Positions 19,601-27,726 of a DNA stretch of 64,000 nt are shown piece by piece. The stretch is from Asticcacaulis sp. UBA2476. Its GTDB lineage: Bacteria; Pseudomonadota; Alphaproteobacteria; Caulobacterales; Caulobacteraceae. Location: positions 36,680-100,679 of the forward strand of contig DDPE01000041.1 in the NCBI GenBank assembly GCA_002342035.1, read 5' to 3'. Made by a program: the position numbers and the translations under genes. Under the pieces are notes generated by a model. It did not search any database. It was not told the DNA's origin and saw nothing but the letters and a program-made list of their open reading frames with translations. Every line of letters starts with the position of its first letter. The stretch's first letter is position 1.

Positions 19601-20510
19601 GGAGCGCGGCCAGCCGACACTCAGCATGAGCGACTACGGCTTCCACCACGGCGATGTCTGGTATCGCGGCCACATCGACATCACCGACACCAAGACCAAT
19701 CAGCTTGAACTGTTTTACGGCGCGGGCGGTGCCGGCATGATTCAGGTCTGGATCGACGGCAAATATATCGGTCAAGATGAAATGGATACCGGCCGTCAGT
19801 TCCCCGAAACCACCGACAGCCTCAAGCTGTCGCTCGGTGATCTGACACCGGGCAAGCATGTCATTTCCGTCATGGTACGCAACAATTCGCACAACTGGGA
19901 TTTAATGGCCGACGATCAGCACCGCGAAGCCCGCGGCCTGATTTCGGCGTCACTTACGTCAAAAGGCGGTAACCGCTTTGCCGTGCCGATCGACTGGCGC
20001 ATTCAGGGCAATAAGGGCGGTGAAAAGATCGCGGATCTGGTGCGCGGCCCGATGAACAATGGCGGCCTTTATGGTGAGCGCGAAGGCTGGTATCTGCCCG
20101 GCAAAAAAGCCGACTGGGATAAGGCCAGCCCCACCACCGCACCGCCTGCCCCCGGCACCTACTGGCTGAGCACGACCTTTAACCTCGATCTGCCCAAGGA
20201 TCATGACGCGCAACTGGGTCTGGCGTTTGGCGACACAACCAAGCCGCGTTCCGACCGCACCAACCGCGCCCTGATCTTTGTCAACGGCTGGAATATGGGC
20301 CAGTTCATCGCCAATATCGGCCCGCAGCGCACCTTCGTTATTCCGCCCGGCATCCTCAACCCCAATGGCGAAAATACCATCAGCTTTGCCGTGACAACCG
20401 ACGGAAAAGCTGAGAATGCTCTGGAGCCGGTCAAGCTGGTCAATCTGCGTACCGTCCGTGGCGGCGTGCCGCTTGAGATCATGCCCGCCCCGAAAAATCT
20501 ACAACGCTAA
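16614..20510 (+). CDS. Two-domain glycosidase: N-terminal GH43-like propeller fused to GH35 beta-galactosidase
   Basis: A 1,298-residue secreted enzyme; the signal peptide ends at SFAQ near residue 36. Residues about 60-340 form a five-bladed propeller of GH43 type. It carries LLRDPSIIRHSDGYYYIVYT (catalytic-base Asp) and FIDTFVV, with an APEWF motif. Residues about 345-730 are a GH35 TIM barrel, with the GEIHPFRLP opening, acid/base Glu in YQLENELG and nucleophile Glu in AAELGGGWFDYWG. The remainder contains jelly-roll domains, including a WYRGHIDI/FVNGWNMGQF galactose-binding pair. The likely substrate is arabinogalactan or galactan side chains of rhamnogalacturonan I, which is inference. 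It is followed after 26 bp by the GH105 gene. Confidence 0.88.
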   Translation: MPYPKSLRKRAALSRVSQIGLLTALMGTLAFGSFAQELGIPQASDAQKAAAQNAAQNAVKDAPVFIMSSFMATSQNTLSLFTSPDGITFNTLASEVYTPEKRLLRDPSIIRHSDGYYYIVYTTDWNGSDFGIARSKDLRDWQLVREVKITLPGTTNTWAPEWFRDKDGSLKVVVSLSKGGTKGPFGAYVIEPNGDFSQWSAPKPMAGLQGNFIDTFVVSTDGGYTAFVKNETTKFIELATAKSLLGPWKLEKTGDWAGWGSWREGQALVKLPNGGYRIYFDDYMTKHYWYSDSLDGFKTWTPKKEIGGVSGVVRHFTVLAEDPKVFAEATQPKGTPKKITWDKNSLMVDGERIMVWSGEIHPFRLPNPSLWRDVIQKMKASGFNGVAFYFDWGYHSPSPGVYDFSNVRNVERALEIAKEEGMYVIARTGPYVNAELTGGGYPGWMLRQRAEARTDDPLYLAATDEWMTQINAIIARHQLTTGGGTVIAYQLENELGKVEPKHVRQMEHLAKKARADGITVPFFHNSAGRLPDWTPKDSTAPWANPGPTDIYAFDGYPGGTCNVHADASGPNKAPDWGMYGTTPPKIGALSSPKTPGFAAELGGGWFDYWGSNGTYDCTAQRQGKGYQRVFYGTNLINGISIHNVYMTFGGTSWGWLAGPVVYTSYDYGAAISEDRGLREKAYALKQQGMFVQAAEAVMAEMDKGPALKVSNDKLKVYHNVNPTLKTHILFAVHNPSDAITDDRGTFDVTTKDGTYKIPVRVNGQDAKMLLASYAMERQHLVYSNSEIQTHFQNGVQDIALLHGRNLEDGETVLRYSSAPKVEVLSGKVTSKFDAKKGDLKLSYQHDDLTRVRISGGGRAPLLLLIADETTSFNMWRQDTDQGAVLQLTPALVRTAKIDGGTLNLTGDTSADSAFDIWGAGFTAVTFNGEALTLTAQADGSYKTSSVRGPETITLPDLATLEWTRRADSPEAQPGFDDSTWIKADSRPSAAQTWTTPERGQPTLSMSDYGFHHGDVWYRGHIDITDTKTNQLELFYGAGGAGMIQVWIDGKYIGQDEMDTGRQFPETTDSLKLSLGDLTPGKHVISVMVRNNSHNWDLMADDQHREARGLISASLTSKGGNRFAVPIDWRIQGNKGGEKIADLVRGPMNNGGLYGEREGWYLPGKKADWDKASPTTAPPAPGTYWLSTTFNLDLPKDHDAQLGLAFGDTTKPRSDRTNRALIFVNGWNMGQFIANIGPQRTFVIPPGILNPNGENTISFAVTTDGKAENALEPVKLVNLRTVRGGVPLEIMPAPKNLQR

Positions 20511-20536
20511 CCCTTCTCCCCCGTAAAGTTTCGCAC

Positions 20537-21712
20537 ATGCCTGTAAACACCAAGAACCAGATCTTAAAGCCGACCGATCCGTTCAACATCCACCCGCTGC
20601 TGCAACATCAGTCGGCGGCTCTGGATGCCGACCGTGACGATTACCGCCACGCGATCGACCTGCTGATCAACAATCTGGTCAATATCGAAGACACGTCGGG
20701 CGAGTTTTTGCTGCGCCTGACCGATGGCCGCGTGATCGACACCAAGGCCTGGCACGGTTTTGAGTGGACGCAAGGTGTTGGCCTTTACGGCATGTATAAG
20801 ATCTGGGAAATGACCGGCGATAAGCGCGCCTGGGACATCATGATCAACTGGTTTGAGGATCGTTTTGCCGAAGGCTCGCCATCGCGCAACATCAACACCG
20901 TCGCCCCGTTCATTACGCTGGCCTATTTGTTTGAGCGCACCGGCGACCGCCGTTACCTGCCCTATCTCGATGTCTGGGCCGAGTGGGTCTATAACGAGCT
21001 GCCGCGCACCGAAGAAGGCGGTTTCCAGCACATCGTCTATAACTCGGTCAACAACCAGCAACTGTGGGACGACACCCTGATGATGTCGGTGCTGCCGCTG
21101 GCCAAGATCGGCCTGTTACTGAACCGTCCGCACTATGTCGAAGAAGCCAAGCGCCAGTTCATGGTGCATATCAAATACCTGACCGACCGCAAGACCGGCC
21201 TGTGGTTCCACGGCTGGACGTTTGAGGGTCGCCATAATTTCGCGAACGCCCTGTGGGGTCGCGGCAATTCATGGGTCACCATCGTCATCCCGGAATTTAT
21301 TGAACTTCTAAACCTGCCCAAGGACGATGCCTTCCGCATGTTCCTGATTGAAACCCTCGAAGCGCAAGTCAAGGCGCTGGCACAATATCAGGCCTCGTCG
21401 GGCCTGTGGCGCACCATTCTGGATGATGAGACCTCCTACGAAGAAGCCGCAGCTTCGGCGGGTTTTGCCTACGGTATCCTCAAGTCGGTGCGTAAGGGTT
21501 ACATTTCCAAAGAATACGAGGCCATGGGTATCCGTGGGGCCAAGGCCGTGCGCGCCCACATCAATGCTGAGGGTGAACTGACGCAGGTGTCGTTTGGCAC
21601 GCCGGTGTTCAACTCCATTCAGGAATATAAAGACATTCCGCTTACCTCCATGCCGTTCGGTCAGGCTATGGCCCTGCTGACCATGGGCGAGTTTATGTAC
21701 AGATTTATATAG
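20537..21712 (+). CDS. Unsaturated rhamnogalacturonyl hydrolase, GH105 (YteR/YesR type)
   Basis: A 391-residue (alpha/alpha)6-barrel enzyme. It hydrates and removes the 4,5-unsaturated uronic acid that lyases leave at the non-reducing end of rhamnogalacturonan disaccharides, releasing L-rhamnose. There is no signal peptide, so it acts in the cytoplasm after uptake. The motifs are WHGFEWTQGVGLYG near residue 74, the catalytic Asp in LWDDTLMM near residue 177, and ALWGRGNSW near residue 238. Length matches the family. It is 26 bp downstream of the GH43-GH35 gene and 148 bp upstream of a symporter, suggesting one operon. Confidence 0.92.
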   Translation: MPVNTKNQILKPTDPFNIHPLLQHQSAALDADRDDYRHAIDLLINNLVNIEDTSGEFLLRLTDGRVIDTKAWHGFEWTQGVGLYGMYKIWEMTGDKRAWDIMINWFEDRFAEGSPSRNINTVAPFITLAYLFERTGDRRYLPYLDVWAEWVYNELPRTEEGGFQHIVYNSVNNQQLWDDTLMMSVLPLAKIGLLLNRPHYVEEAKRQFMVHIKYLTDRKTGLWFHGWTFEGRHNFANALWGRGNSWVTIVIPEFIELLNLPKDDAFRMFLIETLEAQVKALAQYQASSGLWRTILDDETSYEEAAASAGFAYGILKSVRKGYISKEYEAMGIRGAKAVRAHINAEGELTQVSFGTPVFNSIQEYKDIPLTSMPFGQAMALLTMGEFMYRFI

Positions 21713-21728
21713 TCATCGCGGAAAAGTT

Positions 21729-21750
21729 TCTGGCCCCTTACGGGGCCAGA
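21729..21750. terminator. Intercistronic hairpin after GH105
   Basis: A perfect 9-bp stem TCTGGCCCC / GGGGCCAGA has a TTAC loop. It lacks a strong T tract, so it may be a weak terminator or an mRNA-stabilising element between GH105 and the symporter. Confidence 0.45.
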
Positions 21751-21860
21751 ATACGTTTTCAGCGGGTCTGGTTTGAAAAAATTTCTTCGGGGCGGCCCTT
21801 CAGAAATTTTTGCTTTTTAAAGTAGTGGCACCTCGTCACATGGCCGCAGGGAGTTCAGAT

Positions 21861-23459
21861 ATGGCAGGTGAAACCGCCGCAAAGAAGACGACATGGATCA
21901 ATCACTGGGGCTGGGGCTCCGGCGATATGCTGGGGGCCGGTGCACAGGCCGTAATCACCGGCTGGTTGTTTTACTTCTTCACCACCTTCTGCGGCCTGAG
22001 CGCCGTTGAAGCCGGTTTGATCCTCGGTCTGCCGCGCCTGCTTGAGGCCATCACCTGCCCGCTGATCGGCTATGTGTCGGATAATCTGCGTCACACCTGG
22101 ATCGGCCGCAAGATCGGACGGCGTAAGATCTTCCTGATGCTGACGATCCCACTGCTGCCCAGCTTTGCCCTGATCTTCATGACCGGGCATGACTTCTATT
22201 ATTACCTGCTGACCTTTATCTTCTTTGAATTCCTTTACACCATGTTCCTGATCCCATGGGAAACTCTGGCGGCGGAAATGACCAAGGATTACAAAGAAAA
22301 AGCCAAGTTCGCCGGGGCGCGCATGATTGTGGCCCAGTCTTCGGCCATTCTGGCATCCTATCTGCCGACCCTGATCATCAACAATTTCGGCGGCAAGGAT
22401 TCGCCCAACACCTTCTTCATCATGGCCGCGATTTTCGGCGTCCTGTTCAGCCTTGTGGTGTTGATCGTGGTAATAACGACCTGGGAGCGCCCTTACACCG
22501 ATGAGGAAAAACTGATACAACCAGAGCCTTTCAACGCGTCAAAGGCCCTGATGATTCCGGTCAATATGTTCCGCGACCTGTTTTCGACCCTGCGCATCAA
22601 AGCCTTTCGTCAGCACCTGTCGGTTTATCTGGGCGGTTATATCTCTCAGGATATCTTCAATACCGCCTTCCCGATCTTTGTGGCGACCGTGCTGATGGGG
22701 GCCACCCTGATCATCTCTCAGCTCATGACCGCCATGTATGTCGCGCAATTGATCTCGGTCATGATCGCTATCAATATCGTGATCCGCACCGGTCCCGTCA
22801 TGGCGTACCGTATTGCCATTGGCTTTTTCTCAGGCGCGCTTCTGCTTTATCTGGCCTTTTACCTGCTTACGCCCGCGGGTTTCAGCACCGGCTTGACGGC
22901 TTTGGGCGGCAATATCTTTGACGCCTTTGGTCAGGGAAATCTCAGCCTGATCTTCTGGCTGTTCGTGCCGATCCTGCTGGCGGGCTTAGGTCGCGGAACG
23001 CTTAATTTCGTGCCGTGGTCGGTCTATAACTACCTGCCCGACATTGATGAAGCCGTCACCGGTCAGCGCCGCGAAGGCATCTTTGCCGGAGTCATGACTC
23101 TGGTGCGCAAAGTCGCTCAGTCGGGTGCCATAATCGTCACCGGCTGGATCATTGACACTGGCGGCTATATCTCCCCGCCCAAGCCGGTCGATGGCGCTCC
23201 GGCCGTGGTCATCACCCAGACACCGGAAGCCATCCATACCATCGTCGCCCTGCTGGTCATCGGGCCGATTGTCATGATGATCTTTGGCCTGATCGTGTCG
23301 TGGAAATTCCACCTCAACGGCAAAACCCACGCCGTTCTGGTCCATGAGGTTGAACGTCTGCGCGGCGGGGCGACCGAGCCTGAAACGCCGGAAAGCGGTA
23401 AGGTCGTCGAAGACCTTACCGGCTGGAAATACTCCACCCTGTGGGGCCGTGGCCGGTAG
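21861..23459 (+). CDS. GPH-type (MFS) sugar:cation symporter
   Basis: A 532-residue inner-membrane transporter with about 12 membrane helices. It belongs to the glycoside-pentoside-hexuronide family, as shown by the first-helix start WGSGDMLGAG and the cytoplasmic loop block RHTWIGRKIGRRK. ATG 21861 is preceded by AGGGAG at 21848-21853. The longer frame from 21810 adds 17 residues with no ribosome site. Position after GH105 suggests import of unsaturated rhamnogalacturonan disaccharides, comparable to TogT/MelB-type carriers of pectic oligosaccharides. The substrate is inferred. A clear terminator follows. Confidence 0.87.
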   Translation: MAGETAAKKTTWINHWGWGSGDMLGAGAQAVITGWLFYFFTTFCGLSAVEAGLILGLPRLLEAITCPLIGYVSDNLRHTWIGRKIGRRKIFLMLTIPLLPSFALIFMTGHDFYYYLLTFIFFEFLYTMFLIPWETLAAEMTKDYKEKAKFAGARMIVAQSSAILASYLPTLIINNFGGKDSPNTFFIMAAIFGVLFSLVVLIVVITTWERPYTDEEKLIQPEPFNASKALMIPVNMFRDLFSTLRIKAFRQHLSVYLGGYISQDIFNTAFPIFVATVLMGATLIISQLMTAMYVAQLISVMIAINIVIRTGPVMAYRIAIGFFSGALLLYLAFYLLTPAGFSTGLTALGGNIFDAFGQGNLSLIFWLFVPILLAGLGRGTLNFVPWSVYNYLPDIDEAVTGQRREGIFAGVMTLVRKVAQSGAIIVTGWIIDTGGYISPPKPVDGAPAVVITQTPEAIHTIVALLVIGPIVMMIFGLIVSWKFHLNGKTHAVLVHEVERLRGGATEPETPESGKVVEDLTGWKYSTLWGRGR

Positions 23460-23471
23460 ATAACAGACACG

Positions 23472-23501
23472 AAAAAGGGCCGGGAAACCGGCCCTTTTTT
23501 T
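23472..23501. terminator. Bidirectional terminator after the symporter
   Basis: AAAAAGGGCCGG, a GAAA tetraloop, then CCGGCCC and T7. It also serves the convergent lldD gene. Confidence 0.88.
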
Positions 23502-23521
23502 ATTATGCGTCGTGGTTGGGT

Positions 23522-24658
23522 TTAAGCCCTGACCAACATTTCCGGCTTAATATCGGCAATGGATTTCGCCCCGGTCAGCACCATCGCCACCCGCATTTCT
23601 TTTTCAAACAGATCAAGCAGATTAGCCACCCCTGCCCCACCGGCGGCGGCCAGTGCATAGATGAACGCCCGGCCCAGCAGCACTCCATCTGCGCCCATCG
23701 CGATCATCCGCACGACATCCAGGCCGGTACGGATGCCGGAATCGGCCAGTATGGTCAGCTCGCCCTTAACCGCATCGGCAATGGCCGGCAGGGCCCGCGC
23801 CGACGACAGAACACCGTCCAACTGACGCCCGCCGTGGTTAGACACCACAATGCCATCCGCACCGAATTTGACGGCGTCTTTGGCGTCTTCGGGATCGAGT
23901 ATGCCCTTGATGATCATCGGGCCTTTCCAGAAATCGCGTATCCATTCCAGATCAGACCACGAAATCGACGGGTCGAAGTTGTTGCCCAGCCAGCCGATAT
24001 AGTCGGCCAGTCCCGTCGGCTTACCCATATAGGCCGAGATATTGCCCAGATCATGGGGCCGCCCCATCAGGCCGACATCAAAGGCCCAGGACGGGTGAGT
24101 CGCGGCCTGCCATAGACGGCGAATCTCGGCATTGGGGCCGCTCATACCGGAATGGGCGTCGCGATATCGCGCCCCCGGCGTTGGCATATCGACCGTGAAC
24201 ACCAGCGTATCAATGCCCGCCGCCTGCGCTCGCTCAAGCGCGTTTTTTATAAAGCCGCGATCCTTCAGCACATAAAGCTGAAACCAGATCGGGGCCGGGC
24301 ACTGCGATTGCACCTCTTCGATCGGACAGACGCTGACGGTCGACAGGGTAAACGGGATACCCTTGGCGCAGGCGGCCTTGGCGGCCTGAACCTCACCCCG
24401 CCGCGCATACATGCCGGTCAGGCCGACAGGGGCCAGCACGATCGGCAGGGACTGTTTCTTGCCAAACAGGGTCGTCTCAAGGCTGAGATCGGACATGTTC
24501 TTCAACACCCGTTGACGCAGGGCGATGTCCGACAGATCCGCCACATTGCGTTTCAGGGTATGTTCGGCATAGGCCCCGCCGTCGATATAGTGGAACAGAA
24601 AGGGCGGCAGCTTGCGCCGGGCGGCTTCACGATAATCAGTCGAGGCGGAGATAATCAT
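23522..24658 (-). CDS. lldD: FMN-dependent L-lactate dehydrogenase / alpha-hydroxy-acid oxidase
   Basis: A 378-residue TIM-barrel flavoenzyme oxidising L-lactate to pyruvate with electrons to quinone. The motifs are the ISASTDYREAARRKLP start, PVGLTGMYARRGE near residue 80, the SVCPIEEV and YVLKDRGF blocks, and the catalytic region VSNHGGRQLDG with His-Arg near residue 258. ADSGIRTG, a flavin phosphate contact, comes after it. ATG 24658 gives the classical LldD N-terminus. Upstream in-frame ATG and TTG codons lack support. As last gene after rhaT and the L-rhamnose hydrolase route, it would consume the L-lactate that route produces. That role is inference, but the fit is strong. Confidence 0.88.
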   Translation of the reverse strand: MIISASTDYREAARRKLPPFLFHYIDGGAYAEHTLKRNVADLSDIALRQRVLKNMSDLSLETTLFGKKQSLPIVLAPVGLTGMYARRGEVQAAKAACAKGIPFTLSTVSVCPIEEVQSQCPAPIWFQLYVLKDRGFIKNALERAQAAGIDTLVFTVDMPTPGARYRDAHSGMSGPNAEIRRLWQAATHPSWAFDVGLMGRPHDLGNISAYMGKPTGLADYIGWLGNNFDPSISWSDLEWIRDFWKGPMIIKGILDPEDAKDAVKFGADGIVVSNHGGRQLDGVLSSARALPAIADAVKGELTILADSGIRTGLDVVRMIAMGADGVLLGRAFIYALAAAGGAGVANLLDLFEKEMRVAMVLTGAKSIADIKPEMLVRA

Positions 24659-24680
24659 AGGTCTATTCCAAACAGGTTTA

Positions 24681-24705
24681 TGCCCCCGCCACATGGGCAG
24701 GGGCA
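24681..24705. repeat. Hairpin between rhaT and lldD
   Basis: TGCCCCCGCC pairs imperfectly with GGGCAGGGGCA (one mismatch) around a 5-nt loop, just upstream of lldD. It could tune lldD expression within the operon. Confidence 0.3.
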
Positions 24706-24741
24706 AAGCTTAGTAGCACCAGCGCACAAACGCCGGAATAT

Positions 24742-25818
24742 TTAGTGGCCGCCCGCGCCGCCGATATAGTTGCCATAACCGATAACGACGGTTGAGGCGA
24801 TCAGCAGCAGCAAGCCCGCAAACACATAGGTCAAGGTCTTACGGCTTGAGCCCTTCCATTCCTTAAGGGCAAAGCCCCACAGGCTGGAAAATATGATGAT
24901 CGAGGCCATGTGCAGGGTCCAGCTTGAGAAGCCATACGACCCCATCTGGCTTTCGCCCATGGTGTAGAAGAAGAACTGGAAGTACCAGGTCGTCCCCGCC
25001 AGCGCGCACAGCAGATAGTTCACGCCAATCTTAGGGCGCGTGCCGTCTTCGCGGGCATGGGTTTGGGTGACTTCACCGGCGGTTTTGTTCTTTAGGATCA
25101 GATAGCCGCACCAGATGATATTGGTCAGCGCCCCGCCCAGCAGCACCATACACAGCACCGGCAAACCAACAAATAGCGGATCAGTACCCGCCGCCGCCGA
25201 CAGCTTTTGCACCGGCGCACCCGACGCCAGACCATAGGCAAAGCACGACGACATCAGGCCGCAAAAAACCGCCACCCAAATGCCTTTTTTCAGGTCAAAT
25301 TCCTTGAGCACCTCACGGCGTTTTTCTTCGGTAAGGTCGTTATTTTTGCTGGCCCCGCCCATGCCGATGACGCAGATCCCGGCCAGACACAGGAACAGGC
25401 CAAACAGCACAATCTGACCGTGGGTAGTCGGCAAAATTTCGGTAAAGAAGCTGCCGTCAACAATCGGCGGCATCAGGGTGCCGAAAAACGCACACAGCGA
25501 CAGGGCAATCGCCGTGCCCAAGCCCAAGCCCAGATAGCGCATGGTCAGGCCGTAGGTTAAGCCCCCCATGCCCCACAACAGGCCAAACATTACGCACAGG
25601 CCCCAGATATCAGCGGGCGCTGCCGACAGCACACCCAGCAGGTCTTTGGTTTGCAGCGAAGCGAAAATCCACGGCGCGAACACCCAGCTAAACAGGCCGC
25701 CGATCAGCCAATAGATTTCCCACGACCAGCCGCGCACGCGCCGGTACGGAACATAAAAACTGGCCGAGGCGAACCCGCCTATCCAGTGAAACAGTACGCC
25801 TAAGATCGGATTTGGCAC
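24742..25818 (-). CDS. rhaT: L-rhamnose:proton symporter
   Basis: A 358-residue inner-membrane protein with about ten helices, matching RhaT (E. coli 344 aa). The characteristic start is PNPILGVLFHWIGGFASASFYVPYR, here split for description: helix 1 ends at YVPYRRVRGWSWE. Later blocks are WGMGGLTYG and the cytosolic GASKNNDLTEEKR. The start is GTG 25818, with AAGGGAG ending 8 nt upstream. The open frame extends 336 bp further but would overlap the lactonase gene. It lies between the lactonase and lldD genes in the non-phosphorylative rhamnose operon and supplies its substrate. Confidence 0.9.
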   Translation of the reverse strand: MPNPILGVLFHWIGGFASASFYVPYRRVRGWSWEIYWLIGGLFSWVFAPWIFASLQTKDLLGVLSAAPADIWGLCVMFGLLWGMGGLTYGLTMRYLGLGLGTAIALSLCAFFGTLMPPIVDGSFFTEILPTTHGQIVLFGLFLCLAGICVIGMGGASKNNDLTEEKRREVLKEFDLKKGIWVAVFCGLMSSCFAYGLASGAPVQKLSAAAGTDPLFVGLPVLCMVLLGGALTNIIWCGYLILKNKTAGEVTQTHAREDGTRPKIGVNYLLCALAGTTWYFQFFFYTMGESQMGSYGFSSWTLHMASIIIFSSLWGFALKEWKGSSRKTLTYVFAGLLLLIASTVVIGYGNYIGGAGGH

Positions 25819-25885
25819 CGAAAAGTCTCCCTTAAAAACATTTGCGTTAACTCCCGGTGATATGGCCTTTATAGGCTCTGGTATA

Positions 25886-26791
25886 TTAGAGGTCGAGATT
25901 GAGGCGATAGGCGCGGTTGGCATTGCGGCCAAACATATCGCGGCGCTCGTCGTCGGAAAAATCTGCGGTGATGTCATCAAAAGCATTGATGATTGTGGCG
26001 TAATCGGAAAACAGCTTATCGGTCGGCACGTCGGAGGCGAACATGACGCGATCCGTGCCGAAAATCTCAATGGCTTTGAGCACCAGCGGGCGAATGGACG
26101 CCGTTGTCCATTTACGCTCGACAAAGCCCATGCCGGAAATCTTGGCCCAGACATGGGGCTGTGCGGCCAGTAATTTCATACCGGCCTCCCAGCGATCCAT
26201 GTGATCCGCGCCATCCTTCACCGGCATACCGGCGTGGTTGAGCATGACCGGAACATCCGGGTGTTTGGCGGCAAGCTCTGCGGCCTGCGCCATCTGGTTA
26301 GAATAGATTTGCAGATCAAATGACATGTTATGCTTTGCCAGTTTGGCGTAGCCCGCCTGCCAGTGCGGATCATCCAGCAGATTGGCGGGTGTATAGCTGA
26401 AAAAGCCGTCCGGGTGCCAGTTGAGGATATGACGAATACCGCGCACGGATTTGTGGTGGCTATGGGCCTCCAGCAGGGCCTCGACATTGGGATCATTCAG
26501 GCCCGCAAAGGCGACCAGCGCGGTCGGCAGCCCTTCAGTATCGGACAGTCCCTGCAGCCACTGCGTCTCACTCAACGCCTGATCAGCGCGCGCCCCGGCA
26601 TCGACATGAACCGTGCCGCGGACATCAAAACCGATGGCATCAGCAAGGTAGTCAGAAGGTAGATAGGTCTTGGCGATCGCTTCGGTCGAGCCATTGACGC
26701 CGCTGTCATCAAACGGCGCTGACAGCCAGTCATAGCGCAGCTTTTCCAGATCCCAGAGATGGATATGGGCATCAACAAAAGGCAGTTTCAT
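25886..26791 (-). CDS. Amidohydrolase-family sugar lactonase (L-rhamnono/L-fucono-lactonase)
   Basis: A 301-residue TIM-barrel hydrolase of the COG3618 type. It would open L-rhamnono-1,4-lactone to L-rhamnonate, the second step of the non-phosphorylative route. Metal and catalytic residues are visible in FVDAHIHLWDL (residues 5-15), GIRHILNWHP near 125, MLNHAGMPV near 190 and MFASDVPTDK near 262. ATG 26791 was chosen because the HxH motif begins five residues later. The preceding 43 residues of open frame come from the GC-rich repeat upstream. L-fuconolactone is an alternative substrate, but the adjacent rhmD favours rhamnonolactone. Confidence 0.85.
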   Translation of the reverse strand: MKLPFVDAHIHLWDLEKLRYDWLSAPFDDSGVNGSTEAIAKTYLPSDYLADAIGFDVRGTVHVDAGARADQALSETQWLQGLSDTEGLPTALVAFAGLNDPNVEALLEAHSHHKSVRGIRHILNWHPDGFFSYTPANLLDDPHWQAGYAKLAKHNMSFDLQIYSNQMAQAAELAAKHPDVPVMLNHAGMPVKDGADHMDRWEAGMKLLAAQPHVWAKISGMGFVERKWTTASIRPLVLKAIEIFGTDRVMFASDVPTDKLFSDYATIINAFDDITADFSDDERRDMFGRNANRAYRLNLDL

Positions 26792-26811
26792 GCGCGCTTC
26801 CCCATCAATAT

Positions 26812-26971
26812 CTCCTCCCCTGTAGCCAAGCGTACGGGGGAGGTGGCACGGGAGTCGCCAAAGGCGAAAACCGTGACGGAGGGGGCAAAGAAGGGAGGGG
26901 CTGCCCCCTCCGTCATCCATGCGCCCTCACGGGCTTTAGATGCCACCTCCCCCGCTTGCGCAGGGGAGGAG
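26812..26971. repeat. 160-bp nested palindromic intergenic element
   Basis: The outer arms begin CTCCTCCCCTG and end CAGGGGAGGAG, continuing inward as GGGGGAGGTGGCA (left) and TGCCACCTCCCCC (right). A second nested pair is GTGACGGAGGGGGCA (26873-26887) with TGCCCCCTCCGTCA (26902-26915). The whole sequence can fold into one long cruciform or hairpin. It encodes nothing convincing. It resembles dispersed palindromic units or mobile miniature elements, and sits between the SDR and lactonase genes inside the operon. Confidence 0.75.
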
Positions 26972-26979
26972 GATTAACA

Positions 26980-27726
26980 TTAGTACGTGGTGCGGCCACC
27001 CGACGTATCGAACACCGACGCCGTGGTGAACGAGCACTCTTCCGAAGCCATAAACGTCACCATAGCCGCCGATTCATCGACGATGCCCAAACGCCCCATC
27101 GGGATTTTTGAGCGCATATAATCGACCTGAGACTGCGGCAATTGCGCCAGGATCGGCGATTCAAACGTCGCAGGCGTCAGCGCGTTGACGATCACGCCCT
27201 TGCCGGCCAGTTCCTTACCCAGCGACTTAGTGAAACCAATCACGCCCGCCTTGGAGGCCGAATAGGCCGAAGCGTTGGGATTGCCTTCCTTGCCCGCGAC
27301 CGAAGCCACGTTGACAATCCGGCCATAGCCGTTTTGCAGCATGTACGGGATGATCTCACGGTTGCAGTAGAACAGGCCGTTGAGGTTGATATCCATGACC
27401 TTAAGCCAGCTATCGACCGGGAACTCCCACACCGGCACCGTGGCACCGGTGATGCCCGCCGACGCTATCAGTATGTCGATCTTGCCCAGAATTTCCGCCG
27501 ACTTTTTAGCGGCCGCCGAGACTTCCTCTAGCTTTGAGACATCCAACGCCACAAAACCGGCCGCGCCGATTTCGGTCGCCGTAGCTTCCAGAACTTCGGC
27601 ATTCAGATCCCACAGGACGACCTTGCCGCCCTCGGCGATGATGCGAACGGCAGCAGCCTTACCCAGACCACCTGCGCCGCCGGTGATGACCGCACAACGG
27701 CCTTCGTAACGATTAGCGTATGTCAT
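26980..27726 (-). CDS. SDR dehydrogenase, probable 2-keto-3-deoxy-L-rhamnonate (or -fuconate) dehydrogenase
   Basis: A 248-residue classical short-chain dehydrogenase. The nucleotide loop is TGGAGGLGKAA (residues 15-25), the NAG-equivalent is ASAG, and the catalytic Ser of NVASVAGK and Tyr-Lys of YSASK lie near residue 155. It would oxidise 2-keto-3-deoxy-L-rhamnonate to the 2,4-diketo acid (LRA5-type step). This assignment rests on the neighbours: its ATG overlaps the FAH-hydrolase stop (TAATG), and rhmD is one gene further upstream. SDR sequence alone does not fix the substrate. Confidence 0.83.
   Translation of the reverse strand: MTYANRYEGRCAVITGGAGGLGKAAAVRIIAEGGKVVLWDLNAEVLEATATEIGAAGFVALDVSKLEEVSAAAKKSAEILGKIDILIASAGITGATVPVWEFPVDSWLKVMDINLNGLFYCNREIIPYMLQNGYGRIVNVASVAGKEGNPNASAYSASKAGVIGFTKSLGKELAGKGVIVNALTPATFESPILAQLPQSQVDYMRSKIPMGRLGIVDESAAMVTFMASEECSFTTASVFDTSGGRTTY

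Noticed and set aside
25819..26154. N-terminal extension of the rhaT open frame
   Set aside because: The extra 112 codons overlap the lactonase gene on the same strand, look non-membranous, and a GTG at 25818 with AAGGGAG gives the normal RhaT start.
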